Below the pieces are notes generated by a model. It had not been told where the DNA came from and searched no databases. It saw only the letters and a list, made by a program, of their open reading frames with translations. A stretch of 64,000 nt of DNA from Acanthochromis polyacanthus. Taxonomy: Eukaryota > Chordata > Actinopteri > Pomacentridae. Location: NCBI RefSeq assembly GCF_021347895.1, contig NC_067130.1, forward strand, positions 25,627,817 through 25,691,816, read 5' to 3'. Below, piece after piece: positions 1-12,800 of this stretch (its first letter is position 1; each line of letters opens with the position of its first letter). The position numbers were made by a program, and so were the translations under genes.

Positions 1-660
1 GATCAAATCTTGGTGTGATATTTGACAGAGACTTGAAATTTAACAAATAAATTGACACTGCCGTCAGAGCAAGTTTCTATTTTATTTTTTTTTTAAATTT
101 TATATCCCTTATTAATCCCATGAAGGAAATTCTGATTTTCGCATGTCAGAGCACAGGGTACAGCGCCCCTGGACCCTGATTTTCATATATCCCTGGATAT
201 GCGCCCCTGGAGCAATTAGGGGTTAGGTGTCTTGCTCAGGGACACCTCAACATGACACGACGGGCCGGGGGATCGAACCACAACCCTCCGATTGCGAGAC
301 GGCCACTCTACCCACTGAGCTACGCTCTCCTTTGGCTTCCAGTCTAGGCAAGAATTCTTTTTAAACCTTTAATGTTCGTTTTTAAAGCTCTTAACGGTCT
401 TGCTCCACTTTAATTATCCTTGCTTTTAACTTTAAAGGACCAAAAAAGAGCCCTTAGGTCATCCAATCAGCGGCTGCTTGAAGTACTGAGGTCTAAATAC
501 AAACACTGTGGTGACCGGGTGTTCTCTGTAGCTGCACCCAGGCTCTGGAACAAGCTCCCCACCGACATCTGCATCATCATTGAACTATGTATTTTTAAAT
601 CAAAATCTTCCTGTTTAAAATGTCTTTTAATATCTAGTGGCATGGCGACATTTTATTACT
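1..660 (+). mobile_element. L2-type LINE reverse transcriptase fragment, split by a SINE
   Basis: Bases 1-75 translate to NLGVIFDRDLKFN, and 345-600 to FKALNGLAP-like remnants then RALRSSNQRLLEVLRSKYK and GDRVFSVAAPRLWNKLPTDI. These are hallmarks of the C-terminal end of L2/CR1-clade reverse transcriptase proteins in fish. It is a truncated, broken copy interrupted by the SINE at about 95-331 and missing the sequence between the two halves. Confidence 0.8.
95..331 (-). mobile_element. tRNA-derived SINE inserted in the L2 fragment
   Basis: Read on the minus strand from 331, it begins GGAGAGCGTAGCTCAGTGGG with an A box (TAGCTCAGTGG) and a B box (GGTTCGATCCC) at tRNA spacing. It continues into a SINE body with GTGTCCCTGAGCAAGACACC and an AT-rich tail. 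It is an RNA polymerase III-type retroposon and not a functional tRNA gene. Confidence 0.78.
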
Positions 661-679
661 TTTATTTCTTTCGGATATA

Positions 680-1036
680 TATTTTAGTGCGTAGTGGTTA
701 GCACTTTCGCCTTGCAGCGAGAAGATCCCTGGTTCATGTCCCGGCTTTCCTGGGATCTTTCTGCATGGAGTTTGCATGTTCTCCCTGTGCATGCGTGGGT
801 TTTCTCCGGGTACTCCGGCTTCCTCCCACAGTCCAAAAATATGCTGAGGTGAACCGATTACTCTAAATTGTCCGTAGGTGTGAATGTGAGTGTGATTGTT
901 TGTCTGTATATGTAGCCCTGCGACAGACTGACGACCTGTCCAGGGTGTCTCCTGCCTTCGCCCGAGTCAACTGAGATAGGCTCCAGCCCCCCCGCAATCC
1001 TCGTGAGGATAAAGCGGTGTATAGAGAATGGGTGGA
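680..1036 (+). mobile_element. (GGAT)n-tailed tRNA-like SINE, copy 1
   Basis: It contains GTAGTGGTTAGCAC (A-box-like), a diverged B box (GGTTCATGTCCC), GGAGTTTGCATGTTCTCCCT and a 3' end running into GAATGGGTGGATG. The same family occurs at 1079, 6643, 23779 and 46317. The 5' head is shortened here. Confidence 0.75.
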
Positions 1037-1078
1037 TGTTTATTGCTGTTTATTTTATTGTTTTATTGTATATTTTAT

Positions 1079-1285
1079 GGGCTGCATAGTGGTGTGGTGG
1101 TTAGCACTTTCACCTTGCAGCTAAAAGATACCTGGTTCACATCTCAGTCTTCCCCGGATCATTCTGCATGGACTTTGCATGTTCTCCCTGTGCATGCATG
1201 GATTTCCTCCCACAGTCCAAAAATGTGCAGAGGTTAATTGATTATTCTAAATTTGCCTGTGAGTGTGATTGTTTGTCCTGCTTCA
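1079..1285 (+). mobile_element. (GGAT)n-tailed SINE, copy 2 (3' truncated)
   Basis: It starts with the full head (GGGCTGCATAGTGGTGTGGTGG) and follows the family to about GTGTGATTGTTTGTC, then stops without its tail. It lies 40 bp after copy 1 in the same orientation. Confidence 0.7.
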
Positions 1286-1348
1286 CAGTTTTTTTTCACT
1301 GTGAAGGACTTTGGTCACCCTTCGGGCTGTTGAAAATAGCTATATATA

Positions 1349-2916
1349 CACTGCTCAAAAAAATTAAAGGAACACTTTTTAATCTCAGTATTGCATCAAA
1401 TCAGTGAAACATGTGGGATCCTGATCTGGTCAAGTGAGTAACTGAGGGGCTTTTTAGTCAGTTTCAGCTGGTTTGGTGTTCATAAAATTAACAACAGATG
1501 CACTAGAGGGGTAACAATGAGACAACCCCCAAAACAGGAATGAGTTTACAGGTGAAGGCCACTGACATTTTTTTCCTTCCTAATGTTTTCTGACTGTTTT
1601 TCACTAGTTTTGCATTTGGCTTGGGTAAGTGTCACTTCTGGTAGCATGAGGCGATACCTGGACCCTACAAAGGTTCCACAGACAGTCCAACTCCTCCAGG
1701 ATGGCACATCAGTTCATGCCATTGCCAGAAGGTTTGCTGTGTCTCCCAGCACATTCTCAAGCGCATGGAGGAGATTCCAGGAGACAGGCAGTTAGTCTGG
1801 GAGAGCTTGACAGGGCTGTCAAAGGTCCTCAACCGATCAGCAGGACAGATATGTGCTCCTTTGTGCATGGAGGAACAGGATGAGCACTGCAATAGCGCTA
1901 CAAAATGACCTCCAGCAGACCACTGGTGTGAATGTCTCTGATCAAACAATCAGAAAGAGATCTAATGAGAGTGGTCTGAGGGCCCAGCGTCCTCTAGTGC
2001 CCGCTGTGCTCACTGACTGGCACCGTGGAGCTCGGTTGGCAACACAGGAATTTGCAAGTCCACCACTGGTGCCCTGTGCTTTTCACAGATGACAGCAGGT
2101 TCACCCTGAGCGCATGTGACAGGCATGAAAGAGTCTGGAGAAGTCGTGGAGAACGATATGCTGCCTGTAACATTGTTCAGCATGACTGGTTTGGTGGTGG
2201 GTCAGTGATGGTGTGGGGAGGCACATCCATGGAGGGACACACAGACCTCTACAGGCTGGACAATGGCATTCTGACTGCCATTAGGTATCAGGATGAAATC
2301 CTTTGACCCATTGTCAGACCCTACATTGGTGCAGTGGTCCTGGATTCCTTCTGGTGCACGACAATGCCCAGTCTTATGTGGTAAGAGAACTCATGCAGTT
2401 CCTGGAGGATGAAGGAACTGATACCATTAGCTGGCCCCCACGCTCACCTGACCTGAATCCAATAGAACACCTTTGGAACATTATGCTTTGTTCCATCCGA
2501 CACCATCAGGTTGCTCCTCAGACTGTCCAGGAGCTCAGTGATGCCCTGGTCCAGTTCTGGGAGGAGATACCCCAGGACACCATCTGTCGTCTCATTCAGA
2601 GCTTGTCCCGGCATCGTCAGTCATGCATACAAGCACATGGAGGCCATACAAACTACTGAATACCATTTTGAGTTGCTGCCAAGGAATTTCAGCAAGATGG
2701 ATTAGCCTGCCACATCAGTTTTTCACTTTGATTTTGGGGTGTCTTGAATTTAGCCCTCCTGGGGGGTTGATAATTTTCATTCCCATCAAACAATGTGGCA
2801 CTTTTCATTCCTAACACAATAACCAGTACATATCAATGCTAATATCCAGTTTGTTTTTTTCCCGTATTGAAATATGATGTATTTTAAAAGTGTTCCTTTA
2901 ATCTTTTTGAGCAGCG
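1349..2916 (+). mobile_element. Tc1-like DNA transposon, full length (1568 bp), inactive
   Basis: Terminal inverted repeats read cactgctcaaaaaaattaaa on the left and cgctgctcaaaaagattaaa on the right (reverse complement), and TA dinucleotides flank both ends (1347-1348 and 2917-2918). It carries a broken transposase gene. This is the standard structure and length of a vertebrate Tc1 element. Confidence 0.93.
1646..2659 (+). pseudogene. Tc1-like transposase pseudogene
   Basis: It starts MRRYLDPTKVPQTVQLLQDG with a helix-turn-helix (HAIARRFAVSPSTF), then meets a stop at 1793. Remnants [43 protein letters not shown] and SPDLNPIEHLW follow in alternating frames. The DD34E residues are still present, but at least two frameshifts (near 2060 and 2305) and internal stops rule out an active enzyme. 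Confidence 0.9.
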
Positions 2917-2984
2917 TATAAACTTCAATAGATTGATTTGATTGAAATTTTAACATTAAATGTAATTTTGTGTGTGAAGAGCGA

Positions 2985-3107
2985 ATGGACCAGGTCTTGT
3001 ACAGGGCTACTCCTGAAAACAGTCTTCTTCCATCAGCTGGAAAACTCTTTCCTGCCCTGAACTACTGGATTTTACAACAAGACAATGCCCCTTGCCACAT
3101 GGCATAA
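2985..3107 (+). mobile_element. Tc1 transposase fragment
   Basis: It translates through YRATPENSLLPSAG to [13 protein letters not shown], the second-Asp region of a different Tc1 family. Both ends are missing. Confidence 0.65.
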
Positions 3108-3112
3108 TGAGT

Positions 3113-3215
3113 TAAGGATTCAAGGATTCAAGGATATTTATTGTCATTGCATTTCTGCAATGACAATAACAAAACGAAATTTTGTTGGCACTTTATTGGG
3201 TGCCAGTTTGTTTTG
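3113..3215 (-). repeat. LINE 3'-tail-like repeat
   Basis: On the minus strand it contains the AAATTTCGTTTTGTTATTGTC .. GACAATAAATATCCTTGAAT pattern typical of fish LINE 3' ends. It also has a local palindrome around tgtcattgca/tgcaatgaca. No coding part remains. Confidence 0.45.
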
Positions 3216-3792
3216 ATTTCTGTTTTGGGCTGATAAAGAATCAGATTAAGTTCTTCCAACAAGTTCTTTATTGTTTAGAGATTGAGTGTTGAGCAGAGTC
3301 AGTTTCAGGTTACGGATTGGTTGGGAGGACTGTAGAAACGGACGGAGACTGGATGGATTCACATGCTGTTTGTTGTGATGACATGATGCAAAAGTGCAAG
3401 AAGACCAGAGCTAAGGGATGGAGTTTGGTGACAAGAAGTGATATGAAAACATGCGGCCAGAGCCTCGACGAGGAGGACGTGATGTATAGAGAATGCTGGC
3501 ATGTTTGAGAGTGTCCATATAATCCAGGCAGAGATGAGTGCTGAGTTGATAAAGAGTTGAGGTAGAATAGTCCAGCGGCATGTTCCTGTCCAGAGGTGTG
3601 AGCATGGAGCTAGCGCTAGCTCGGAGCCAGATGCCAGGTCTGTACTTAACCAGGTGTATTTGCTTTAGTTGAGTTTTTACTTTGTCAATTGCATTTTAAA
3701 TATAGTCTTTCAAAGAATATGGATTTTCAATGTTCGCTTGACGATAACTGAAGCATGATTCAATCACAGTGTGGTGTGTGTGCCGAACATAC
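3216..3792. other. Unassigned flank downstream of the last ralgps1 exon seen
   Basis: I see no gene or repeat signature. The final ralgps1 exon was sought here and not found. Confidence 0.4.
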
Positions 3793-3884
3793 CTGAGGTC
3801 TACTGCTCCTACAAGCTTCTTCCAGGTTTTTGTGCCAGATGATAGCTGAAAACCTGGATCCAGTCTGGAACTTGTAAACATTGC
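3793..3884 (-). CDS. ralgps1: ralgps1 exon, C-terminal helix of PH domain
   Basis: This 92-nt exon encodes [20 protein letters not shown] then [10 protein letters not shown], the C-terminal helix of the PH domain. Acceptor tgtacag, donor gtatgt, ending in phase 0. The family's last residues (VPANLMSFE) would come from one more short exon, which I could not find between 1 and 3792. Confidence 0.93.
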
Positions 3885-6800
3885 CTGTACAATGACACAT
3901 ATTGTCTCTGTGAGTATCTGAACTGGACTTAAGACACAAATAATAGCAGAAGCTCTGTTAGCGGTGTGACATTGACCTTTGTCTGGGTCATTGAGGTGGA
4001 AAATGTTGGGTCTGGCTGGGTCATCCGGCAGCACCACCATCCATCCTGTCACACATACTTTCTTACAGGGGCTTGACTTGTACTGTTAAAAATACAGGAG
4101 TACAATTGATCACATTCATAGTAAGAAATAAAAACTAAACTGTCAATGCAATAATAAACCAACCATGTTAAATGAGTTTATCCACCTGTGCTTACTGCAT
4201 CATGGACAGCTGAGTCTTTTACCAGGAGAAAAGACTTAACAGTTTGATGTGTTTTGGACAAAGGAGAAGAAAGCAAGCTCTGATAACACAAGTTCTATCT
4301 TTAACTAAGGGATTACTACAGTACAGCACAAACAAATCAAAGCAAATCCCTACTGGGAAGTAAATTCTGTGATTCACATAACACAGCCCACTGGAATAAA
4401 TAACAGTAAGCAATTAACTAGATTTATATAAAAAAAATAAATGGGGAAAATGGGACTGGGGACTAGAAGTATAAATAAGCTATTGAAATTTCAGATGATA
4501 ATTGAAGAAACGTGGAAAATATATCCAAAACAAATTTATGGAAAGGGAGGCCATTTTTTCTCTATGCTATGTTTCTTTATTCTATCAAAAATGGAAAGTC
4601 CACAACTGCACAGATGCCAGAATGTTTTTAGAGAAAGAGCAGATTATTTTTTTTAAGTTATTTTTTGGGCCTTTTTTCGGCTTTATTTGACAGGCTAAGT
4701 GAGAGAGTGACAGGAAACGGGGGAGAAGAGTGGGAGAAGACATGTAGCAAAAGGCCGTGAGCGGGAATAGAACCCGGGCCGCTGCATCGGAGACCAGCCC
4801 CTATACGTGGTTCACCCGCTTAACCCATTGAGCTATACGGGCGCCCCGACCAGATCATTTTTTGAAAATATTTTGAAAATAACCATAAAAATTATATGTA
4901 ACGTGTTCCAATAAATACTAGGTTGTAAGGTGGCTGGTTGTAGGTTGGTATTTTTCTCTATGATAACATTAAAGGGAAAAGTTGTAGAGAACTTCTTCAA
5001 TGGATCACTGTCCTCATGTAACAGTTGGTAAACCTGGGTTTTCTGATAAATGTATGAAAGAGCATGATGACTCCTACTCAATGCATCACTTTCATTGGGC
5101 TCATTCTGGACTTTCTCCAAGACAAGGTGGTGTTGTTCCTGTTTCCCTCACACAATTCCAGAGGCTGCTGGGTTTAAAGACCTCCTCTGTAGTAGCCATC
5201 CCACTGGAATGGCAGCACATGAGAGGTGCACCCAGGTGCACCCTGGGTGTGGAACCTCATGTTGACGGCCACTGTAGGCAAAGGGTTTCTGCAGATTGTT
5301 CATTAGCACTTTGAAAGTGGAACAACCCAGGATTCCTTTCTCAAGGTGTTGCTATGAGATCTGTCTCAGTCAGGAAGGTGATCACCACAGATTTCTCACT
5401 GGAGGGCTGAGATGCCACTCAAAAAGCGAGAGCCGTTAATGGGAGATGAAGCTTTTACATGCGATTCTTCGACATATAAACAGTTCCAAACAGTTAAGAG
5501 TTGAGCAGACATCCCAATAATTCTAACATTATCTGACAGTTATGACAGGCAATCCTTTTAAAAGGTAAAAAATTGAAATCTTCTCATCAAATTACAAAGT
5601 CTGACAATCGGAAACCATCAAACTTACATGTTTCCTCTCAGAGGCTCTCAGTGCTTTTGCCCCATAGAATGTCAGTGTTGATCCAGACAAAGTGATCCAA
5701 AACCTGGTCCATGATGATAACTGAAAGACAGCAAATGCATGTATATCCTGAAAACAGATCACTCACTCGAATCCTGTAATGTCTTTTAAAATTGCTGTGA
5801 AGGACAGTACTGTGCCAAAGTTTTAGGCAGGTGTGGGGGGAAAAATGGTAGAAACTAAGGATGCTTTCAAAAATATAAGTAATAATTGTTTATTTTTATC
5901 AATTTACAAAAGGCAAAGTGAGAGAACAAAAGAAAAATCAAAAACAAATCCATATTTGGAGTCACTACCCTTTTCCTTCAAATCTGTATAGATTCTTATA
6001 GGAATGATTTCACAAAGTCAAGGACTTTGCAGGATTATAGTCAGGTGTATGATCGACCGATTATGCTAAACAGCTGCTAATGATCATCAATTTCACATGT
6101 AGGTTCAAACACAGTCATTAACTGAAACAGAAACACTGTGTTGGAGGCTTTAAGCTGAGTAAGGAACAGCTAAACTCTGCTATCAAGGTGATGTTGTGGA
6201 AGACAGTTTCATGTCATAGGTCATACACCATGGCAAGACTGAGCACGGCAACAAGACACAATCTAATTATACTGCATCAGCAAGGCCTCTCCCAGGCAAA
6301 GATTACAAAGCAGACTGGGGTTTCAAGATGTGCTGTTCAAGTTCTTTTGAAGAAGGACAAAGAAATGGGCATTGTGAGGATCGTAGATGCAGTGCTTGAC
6401 CACGAAAACTTAGTGCAGCAGATAAAAAGCATGTCAAGCTTACTTCCCTTCAAAATCGGCAGATATCCAGCAGTGCCTTCAGCTCAGAATGGTCAGAAAC
6501 CAGGAGGATCCAGGTAGACCCATCTACTGTCTGGAGAAGTCTGGCCAGAAGTGGTCTTCATGGAAGAATTGCAGCCAAAAGGCCATACCTCGGACATGGA
6601 AATGAGGCCAAGACTCAACTATGCACAAACGCATAGAAACTATCCATCCATCCATCCTCTATACACCGCTGTATCCTCACTAGGGTCGCAGGGGGTGCTG
6701 GAGCCTATCCCAGCTGACTGAAGAAGGCAGCGGACACCCTGGAAAGGTCGCCAGTCTGTCGCAGGGCTACATATACAGACAAACAATCACACACACATTC

Positions 6801-9800
6801 ACACCTACGGGCAATTTAGAGTAATCAATTAACCTCAGCATATTTTTGGACTGTGGGAGGAAGCCGGAGTACCCGGAGAAAACCCACGCATGCACAGGGA
6901 GAACATGCAAACTCCATGCAGAAAGATCCTAGGCTCAGGCCGGGACTGGAACCAGGGATCTTCTTGCTGCAAGGCGAAAGTGCTAACCACTATTCCACTG
7001 TGCAGCCCGCATAGAAACTAGGGTGTAGAAAAAAGAAACAGGTGCTCTGGACTGATGAGTCAAAATTTGAAATATTTGGCTGTAGAAGAAGACAGTTTGT
7101 TTGTTGAAGGGCTGGAGAGTGGTACGATAATGAGTGTCCGCAGGCAACAGTGAAGCATGGTGGAGGTTTCTTGCAAGTTTGGGACTGTATTTCTCCAAAC
7201 ATAGAAGGAGATTTGGTCAGGATTAATGGTGTCCTCATTGCTGCGAAATACAGGCAGATACTTATCCATCATGCGATACCATCACGGAGGCATATGATTG
7301 GCCCCAAATTTATTCTGCAGCAGGACACTGACCCCAAACACATAGCCAATGTCACTCAGAACTATCTTCAGCGTGAAGAAGAACAAGGAGTCCTGAAAGT
7401 GATAGTATGTCCCCTACAGAGCTCAGACCTCAGAATCATCAAATCTGTCTTGGGATTACATGAAGAGACAGATGTTTGGAAAAACCTACAAGCCGAGCTC
7501 CTTCAAAAACTGTGTGCTCGTGTATCTAGAAGAATTGATGCTGTTTTGAAGGCAAAGGGTGGTCACATCAAATACTGATTTGATTCAGATCTCTCTTCTG
7601 TTAATTCACTGCATTTTGTTAATTGATGAAAATGAATTATTAACACTTACATTTTTGAAAGCATTCGTAGTTACTAGTTAACAGCATTTTTTTCACACAT
7701 GCCTAAAAGTTTTGCAAGTCGCTGTATATCTGAGGCTAACAGAACAACTTCAGTGCAGAATCTGCAGTGAAATGCTTTTACAAAGCTGACCATACTTTGG
7801 GCTTTCGTCCCTCCTTCAGCATTGTTTTCCTTCGCAGGGGTCCTTCAATGGTTACACTGCCAGAATCGCTGCATCCATAGCATGAGTTGGTAGCAGTGGA
7901 GCTAAGGACAATGGAAAGTGGAGAGTATTGAACAGCAGCTGAAGCAGTACTCTGAATTCAGTGTGTGCAATTTTCTGTTCAAGACAATAACCAACTGAGC
8001 AATTTTCCATGGATTAGACATCTGAAAGAGGTCCAAATGGTTCTGTAACAAGAAATACCAAATTAGATTTGGTTTAAAAGTGACAGTTTAGAAGATGTCT
8101 AGATCAAAACTTGCTATTTTAGTGTCATTTCATCAACAGCTATATGTGTAAATACATATGTTAAAATGGCATCATTTAAGTATATATTTTTTATGTATGT
8201 TAAAAAAATTCTTGCAAAGAAAAACAAAAAAACCCAAAAGGAGATCAAACTCTAAAACTGCCAACGATGAGCTTAGTCTATGAACTATACAGCTGTTTCA
8301 CAGATGAGACACTCACCAGAGGTTTATTGAAAGAGCTGAGGGACAATTGCTAGACACAGTGACAGTACAGAGGTCTGTACAAATAACTTGCCATGCTGCA
8401 TATCTACACTGATGGGGCTATTCACTGTAACACATCTTTTTTTGATTCATTTGGATGACAAAATGCAAATATAAAATTATTAATAATGAACTGATTGGCC
8501 TACAGTTAGCCACGCAGATTTCGTCTTTACCTAACTCTAGTCTATCCCAGAACCGCCCTGGCCAATCAATGAATTTTTTCAGATTTTTATGTTGTGCATC
8601 TCTGGATATTTATAGTTGGATATTTATAGTTATCACTACATTTAGCTTTGAATTATCCATAATATCAAGAAATGGCAAAATATTTCAACACAATATATGA
8701 AGAGTTAATTTACAAAAACAGATAAGTCCATTTTGATAAATTTTCAGAAAACTTTTTTTATTGTTTACTTGAGATAATATCAATCAAACTGAAGTTGAGT
8801 GGATTTGACTCAGTAGAAAAATACATGACAAAATAAAGGAAAAAAGAAATTATTAGTGTTATTATTATCTCAAGTAAACAATAAAAAAAATGAGTTTTCT
8901 GAAAACGGAGTTACCTGTTTTTGCAAATGAACTCTTCATATAAACTTTACTTGTGATTCTTAGATATTTAGACTTGTTTGTGTGATTATATAAATTATGA
9001 AATAATGAATCTGATTTTATGATAGTCCAGAGTCCAAACTATACATATTTATGTCTTTTGAATGATGGCATGTCTTCTGTTTTAACTAGCTTTACTGTCC
9101 AAACAATGAATAATACAATCTTATACACAACACGTATGTAGAATAAATATAAGATGACCAAAAACAAAAACAAAGAAACACACCACCTCTGCAGTGAGTG
9201 ACACAGATAGTAGCAGTGAAGTATAGCAAGCTAAAGATGTGATCTACATTGCTGACCAGATTAAATCTTTTCTATGAAAACATTTAACAGCCTAAAGTTA
9301 AGCACACTTAATTCTACTACTACTACTACTAATTTTTGAGTTTGAGCGTTCATGCTTGAACAATGTCATGAGGATTTTTCCCTGAGTTAAAGTCCTGTTT
9401 ACTCAGCCATGGCTGTGTGCCTAAAATGGATTTTCAGTATACTCAGTGAAGGAGCAGTCTTGTAGAAGGCCACCAGTGGCCAACTTTTAAAACATATCTA
9501 TGTTAATCTAAAAGTTTTCACCAGAAAATGTCACAGAACAAAAATTGTTCTTGTATTATTTTTTCCAACAAAGTCTCTTTTAACTTCAGTGCGCTTGCTG
9601 CACTGATGTTCCAGTTTTGCTATCCCTCCACAGAAGGGTTATGAAGAAACAGTCCTAATTAAAACACTTTTAACTAATATGTTTCATTTTGAACAAACAT
9701 TTTTTAATTTTGATTTGGCGAATGGACCCTTTAGGCATAGACAAAATGCAGCCAGAGTGCCTATAACTAGTAAAGTTATGTTTCATGTAAGTAGAATGTA

Positions 9801-12800
9801 TAGAATGAATTCACTCTTCTTTAAAGTGGTACGGAGTTCTTGCTCTGACACTTCACTGTACCTGTAAATGTAGCTGCGGGTCCTGGGAGAGTTGCGAAGC
9901 GGGACCCTCCAGTTGGGGCCCAGTGTGGCGTACATACGGCCCCTGTTTATCACACATTGTCACAGTCAGTCTGAGGGACTCATGGAATTGGCCTTGTGGT
10001 TAGAAAAAACTGTTCAGTGTATTTTGTGTACGCAGAAGAAGTCAGCTAAAGCCAGTTCAAACAATTTACTGAGATACATGACTAAGCATGTCATAGAGTT
10101 CACTCAAACCCTATTTGAAATCTGACACTTTGAGTTACAAATAATTTACATGAATTTTAGACTGATGTTTTTGAAGACACAGATATAGATATACAGTGTG
10201 ATTAATTTCTTGTGGATTGTTAGCAAAATTTAAATACACTGATATATATAATGAACATGTTGCAGGCACAGATACAATCATTACAAATTAAAAAGAAAGA
10301 AAATAAATTTAATATTGAGAATTTAAACACAAAGTTTACAGGATAAAGCTGGTAATATTTGAGACAGTGAAGTTGTTTAAATATGACAAAAGCACAAAGA
10401 AATATTTTGCTTTGTTTTCAGATTTTTATCTGAACATTCAAACAATTCTTGTTCATGCTATGGATATATTTTATTGGTAATATCACAGAGAAATAAAATT
10501 TTTAACAGTTATTATAGCATGTGGTGAATGGTGCTCACCTCTCCATTCCAGGTGACAGCTCCTCCCCAAATGAGCTCTCACTGCTGCCTATTGGGAGGAA
10601 AAAAGAAAAATAAAGATGAAATTTGTAAGAAAAGAAAACAATCCAGAGGACGTCAAATAAAATTTGGCATGAAACAGAATTTCAATTAATGTTTTAATGT
10701 ATATTTGAGTCTTAAAAAGCAAAAAATTATTTGTATCATACATATACAGCACACACATACCTAGTGACAGGCCATTGGACACAGATGTACTGTGTGGGTC
10801 ATTTCTGGCTGGACTCTGAGATTCTAAGAAGCTGTCATCCAGCAGGTGTCGTGCTTTCTCTATGGGGAAAGTAGCACTCCTGCTCTCCGACATGCCGTAC
10901 TGACACATCATACTGTTGACAGAGATCAACCATTAGGCAATCAGGAATACATGCAAATACAGCAGACACCACACTCATGGGGAACATTTCGTTAAAAGCA
11001 ATTTTTTTTCCCAACTTGTCTTGCTTCAGTTCTCAAATCACACTAGCCATTAGTCTTTGCTCGGGCCACAGAACATATAGATTCAACTAACACATATAGT
11101 GGTAAAGGTTACAGCAAGCAACACAAGATTAAAAGCTTTGAGGCCAAGTCTGACCACAGGGTCTCTGATCGTTATGGTAACCTACCGCATTCACAAACTA
11201 TGTGCACCAACCTAAGTAGAATATTAGGACTGTTGGCTAAAACTGCAGTGAATAGAGCTATGGATTCAGGAGACTGCCCACTATTTATCAGTTGCAAGAA
11301 TGTAACTTTAGTCAGAGTGAGCTGCTAAAAAGTTCACCTCCATAACTTCACTTCCCTTACACAACTGAAACACCGAAATGTAACTGCATGTGTAAAGACC
11401 GGCTTATCTTAAAAATTTCCTCACAGCTCTTGTAGAGCTCAGGATTTATCCTGAGAAGCTTCATGACAAGTAATCCTACTGTAAAAACTTAGAATCTGTG
11501 TGGAATAGGTGACCTGACAGATGTGTAGAAGTATGTTGCCAGTTGCTATGTCCATCTTTATTGTACAGTCTATGGTTGAACCTAGTTTAGGTTCAAATGC
11601 GCTATTTTAAGTGTGAATCATTAACCATATCTTTTTTGCCGTTTTGTTGCCTTCTGTTGGCAATTTCTAACCCTGCTGAAGGACTGCAGTTTCTGGCACA
11701 TTTACAGAAATGCTGACAAATGTGTTTTGTCCTTCAAGCAAGTTTTTCTAAACAAAGAAACATTTAAAGTGGAACAAATATGAACCATGATCCAGGTTAA
11801 CAACATAAACTAATGTTTTATTCAACTTGCTACAGTGTTAAGACCAGTTTATTTTTGGCTCCTAGCTATCCTCTTATTGTGATTACTACAAGCTGTTTAC
11901 CTGTCGGAATAAAATAGAGATGAAATGCTAAATGTGAAACATGCAGATTTTAGCTCTTCCTCCAGCACCATGTGCTGCCACAGTGTAGTTTAACCAGTGC
12001 AGAGTCTGTGTTGTGGTGTACATACTGAAATAACATGTAGGAATGTCAGGTAGCTTTATTTAGTCTAAGGTACGTTCTCCGTGTCACTAACTAATATTCA
12101 GCTTGGAATCTATACACAAATGAAGATTTTCAATGTAGAAACAACAGGGCTTTTTTCTTTTTCCAACAACTACAGACAGAGAGCTGGCGAGGAGGACACA
12201 AATTTATCAGTGTTTCCTGTAGCTGTCTATAGTACTAGATGCCCCATGTCTTACTTACTTAGGCTTTTACGTATAATAAATACTGAATCTAACCTTGGTA
12301 AACATTGTTTTACTCACTTGTTTCCCAGACTATGGCTCTTTCTGTGGTGGGAGGGAGGGGGCGTGGAAATATGAACCCCTACGGAGGCGTCAGGGCAGGT
12401 AGGCCGTCGGTTATACCTCATAGAGACAGATACGTCAGACAGACCTGAAATACAGACAACAGCTCAACATTACTATCTGCTGAAAGAGTGCTGTTTGATT
12501 ACAGGTAAGATTACATATGACTGTGTGATCTCTTGATTTTAACAAAGTGGGAGGTGTTGACATAAGTCTTCAGACACGTTTCTCGCTACCCTTTCAGCTT
12601 CTTCCACACAGTTTTAAAATATGTACTAGGAAAACAAAGAGATAACAGGGGTGCAATTTCCATTGAGTATGGGGAAACATGCCCCTCTTTCTACATTTTG
12701 AAATCCTATTATCTCTCGCTTTATTGTTTGACATGGATTTTATCATAAAAATGTCTCTGAATAGCATCCTCTTACTGTGCCAACACACTAGACCAGATGA

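Larger units (their letters stand above)
5805..7724 (+). mobile_element. Tc1-like DNA transposon with nested SINE
   Basis: The left end cagtactgtgccaaagtttt and the reverse complement of the right end cagcgacttgcaaaactttt form inverted repeats leading into taggca.gtgtg. TA follows the right end (7725-7726); the left dinucleotide has decayed to GA. Without the SINE at 6643-7008 it is about 1.55 kb, a full-length Tc1 element. Confidence 0.9.

Noticed and set aside
270..331. Possible tRNA gene on the minus strand
   Set aside because: The A and B boxes are good, but the sequence continues into a SINE body and lacks a proper acceptor stem; it is a tRNA-derived SINE head. The same applies to 34345-34407 and 4790-4850.
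3696..4052. 118-codon minus-strand frame as a separate gene
   Set aside because: It starts inside a ralgps1 PH exon and reads through the intron out of the correct frame of the next exon.
10588..10929. 113-codon minus-strand frame as a separate gene
   Set aside because: Only its first part is real: it is a ralgps1 exon (10761-10912). The rest reads through the donor into intron.
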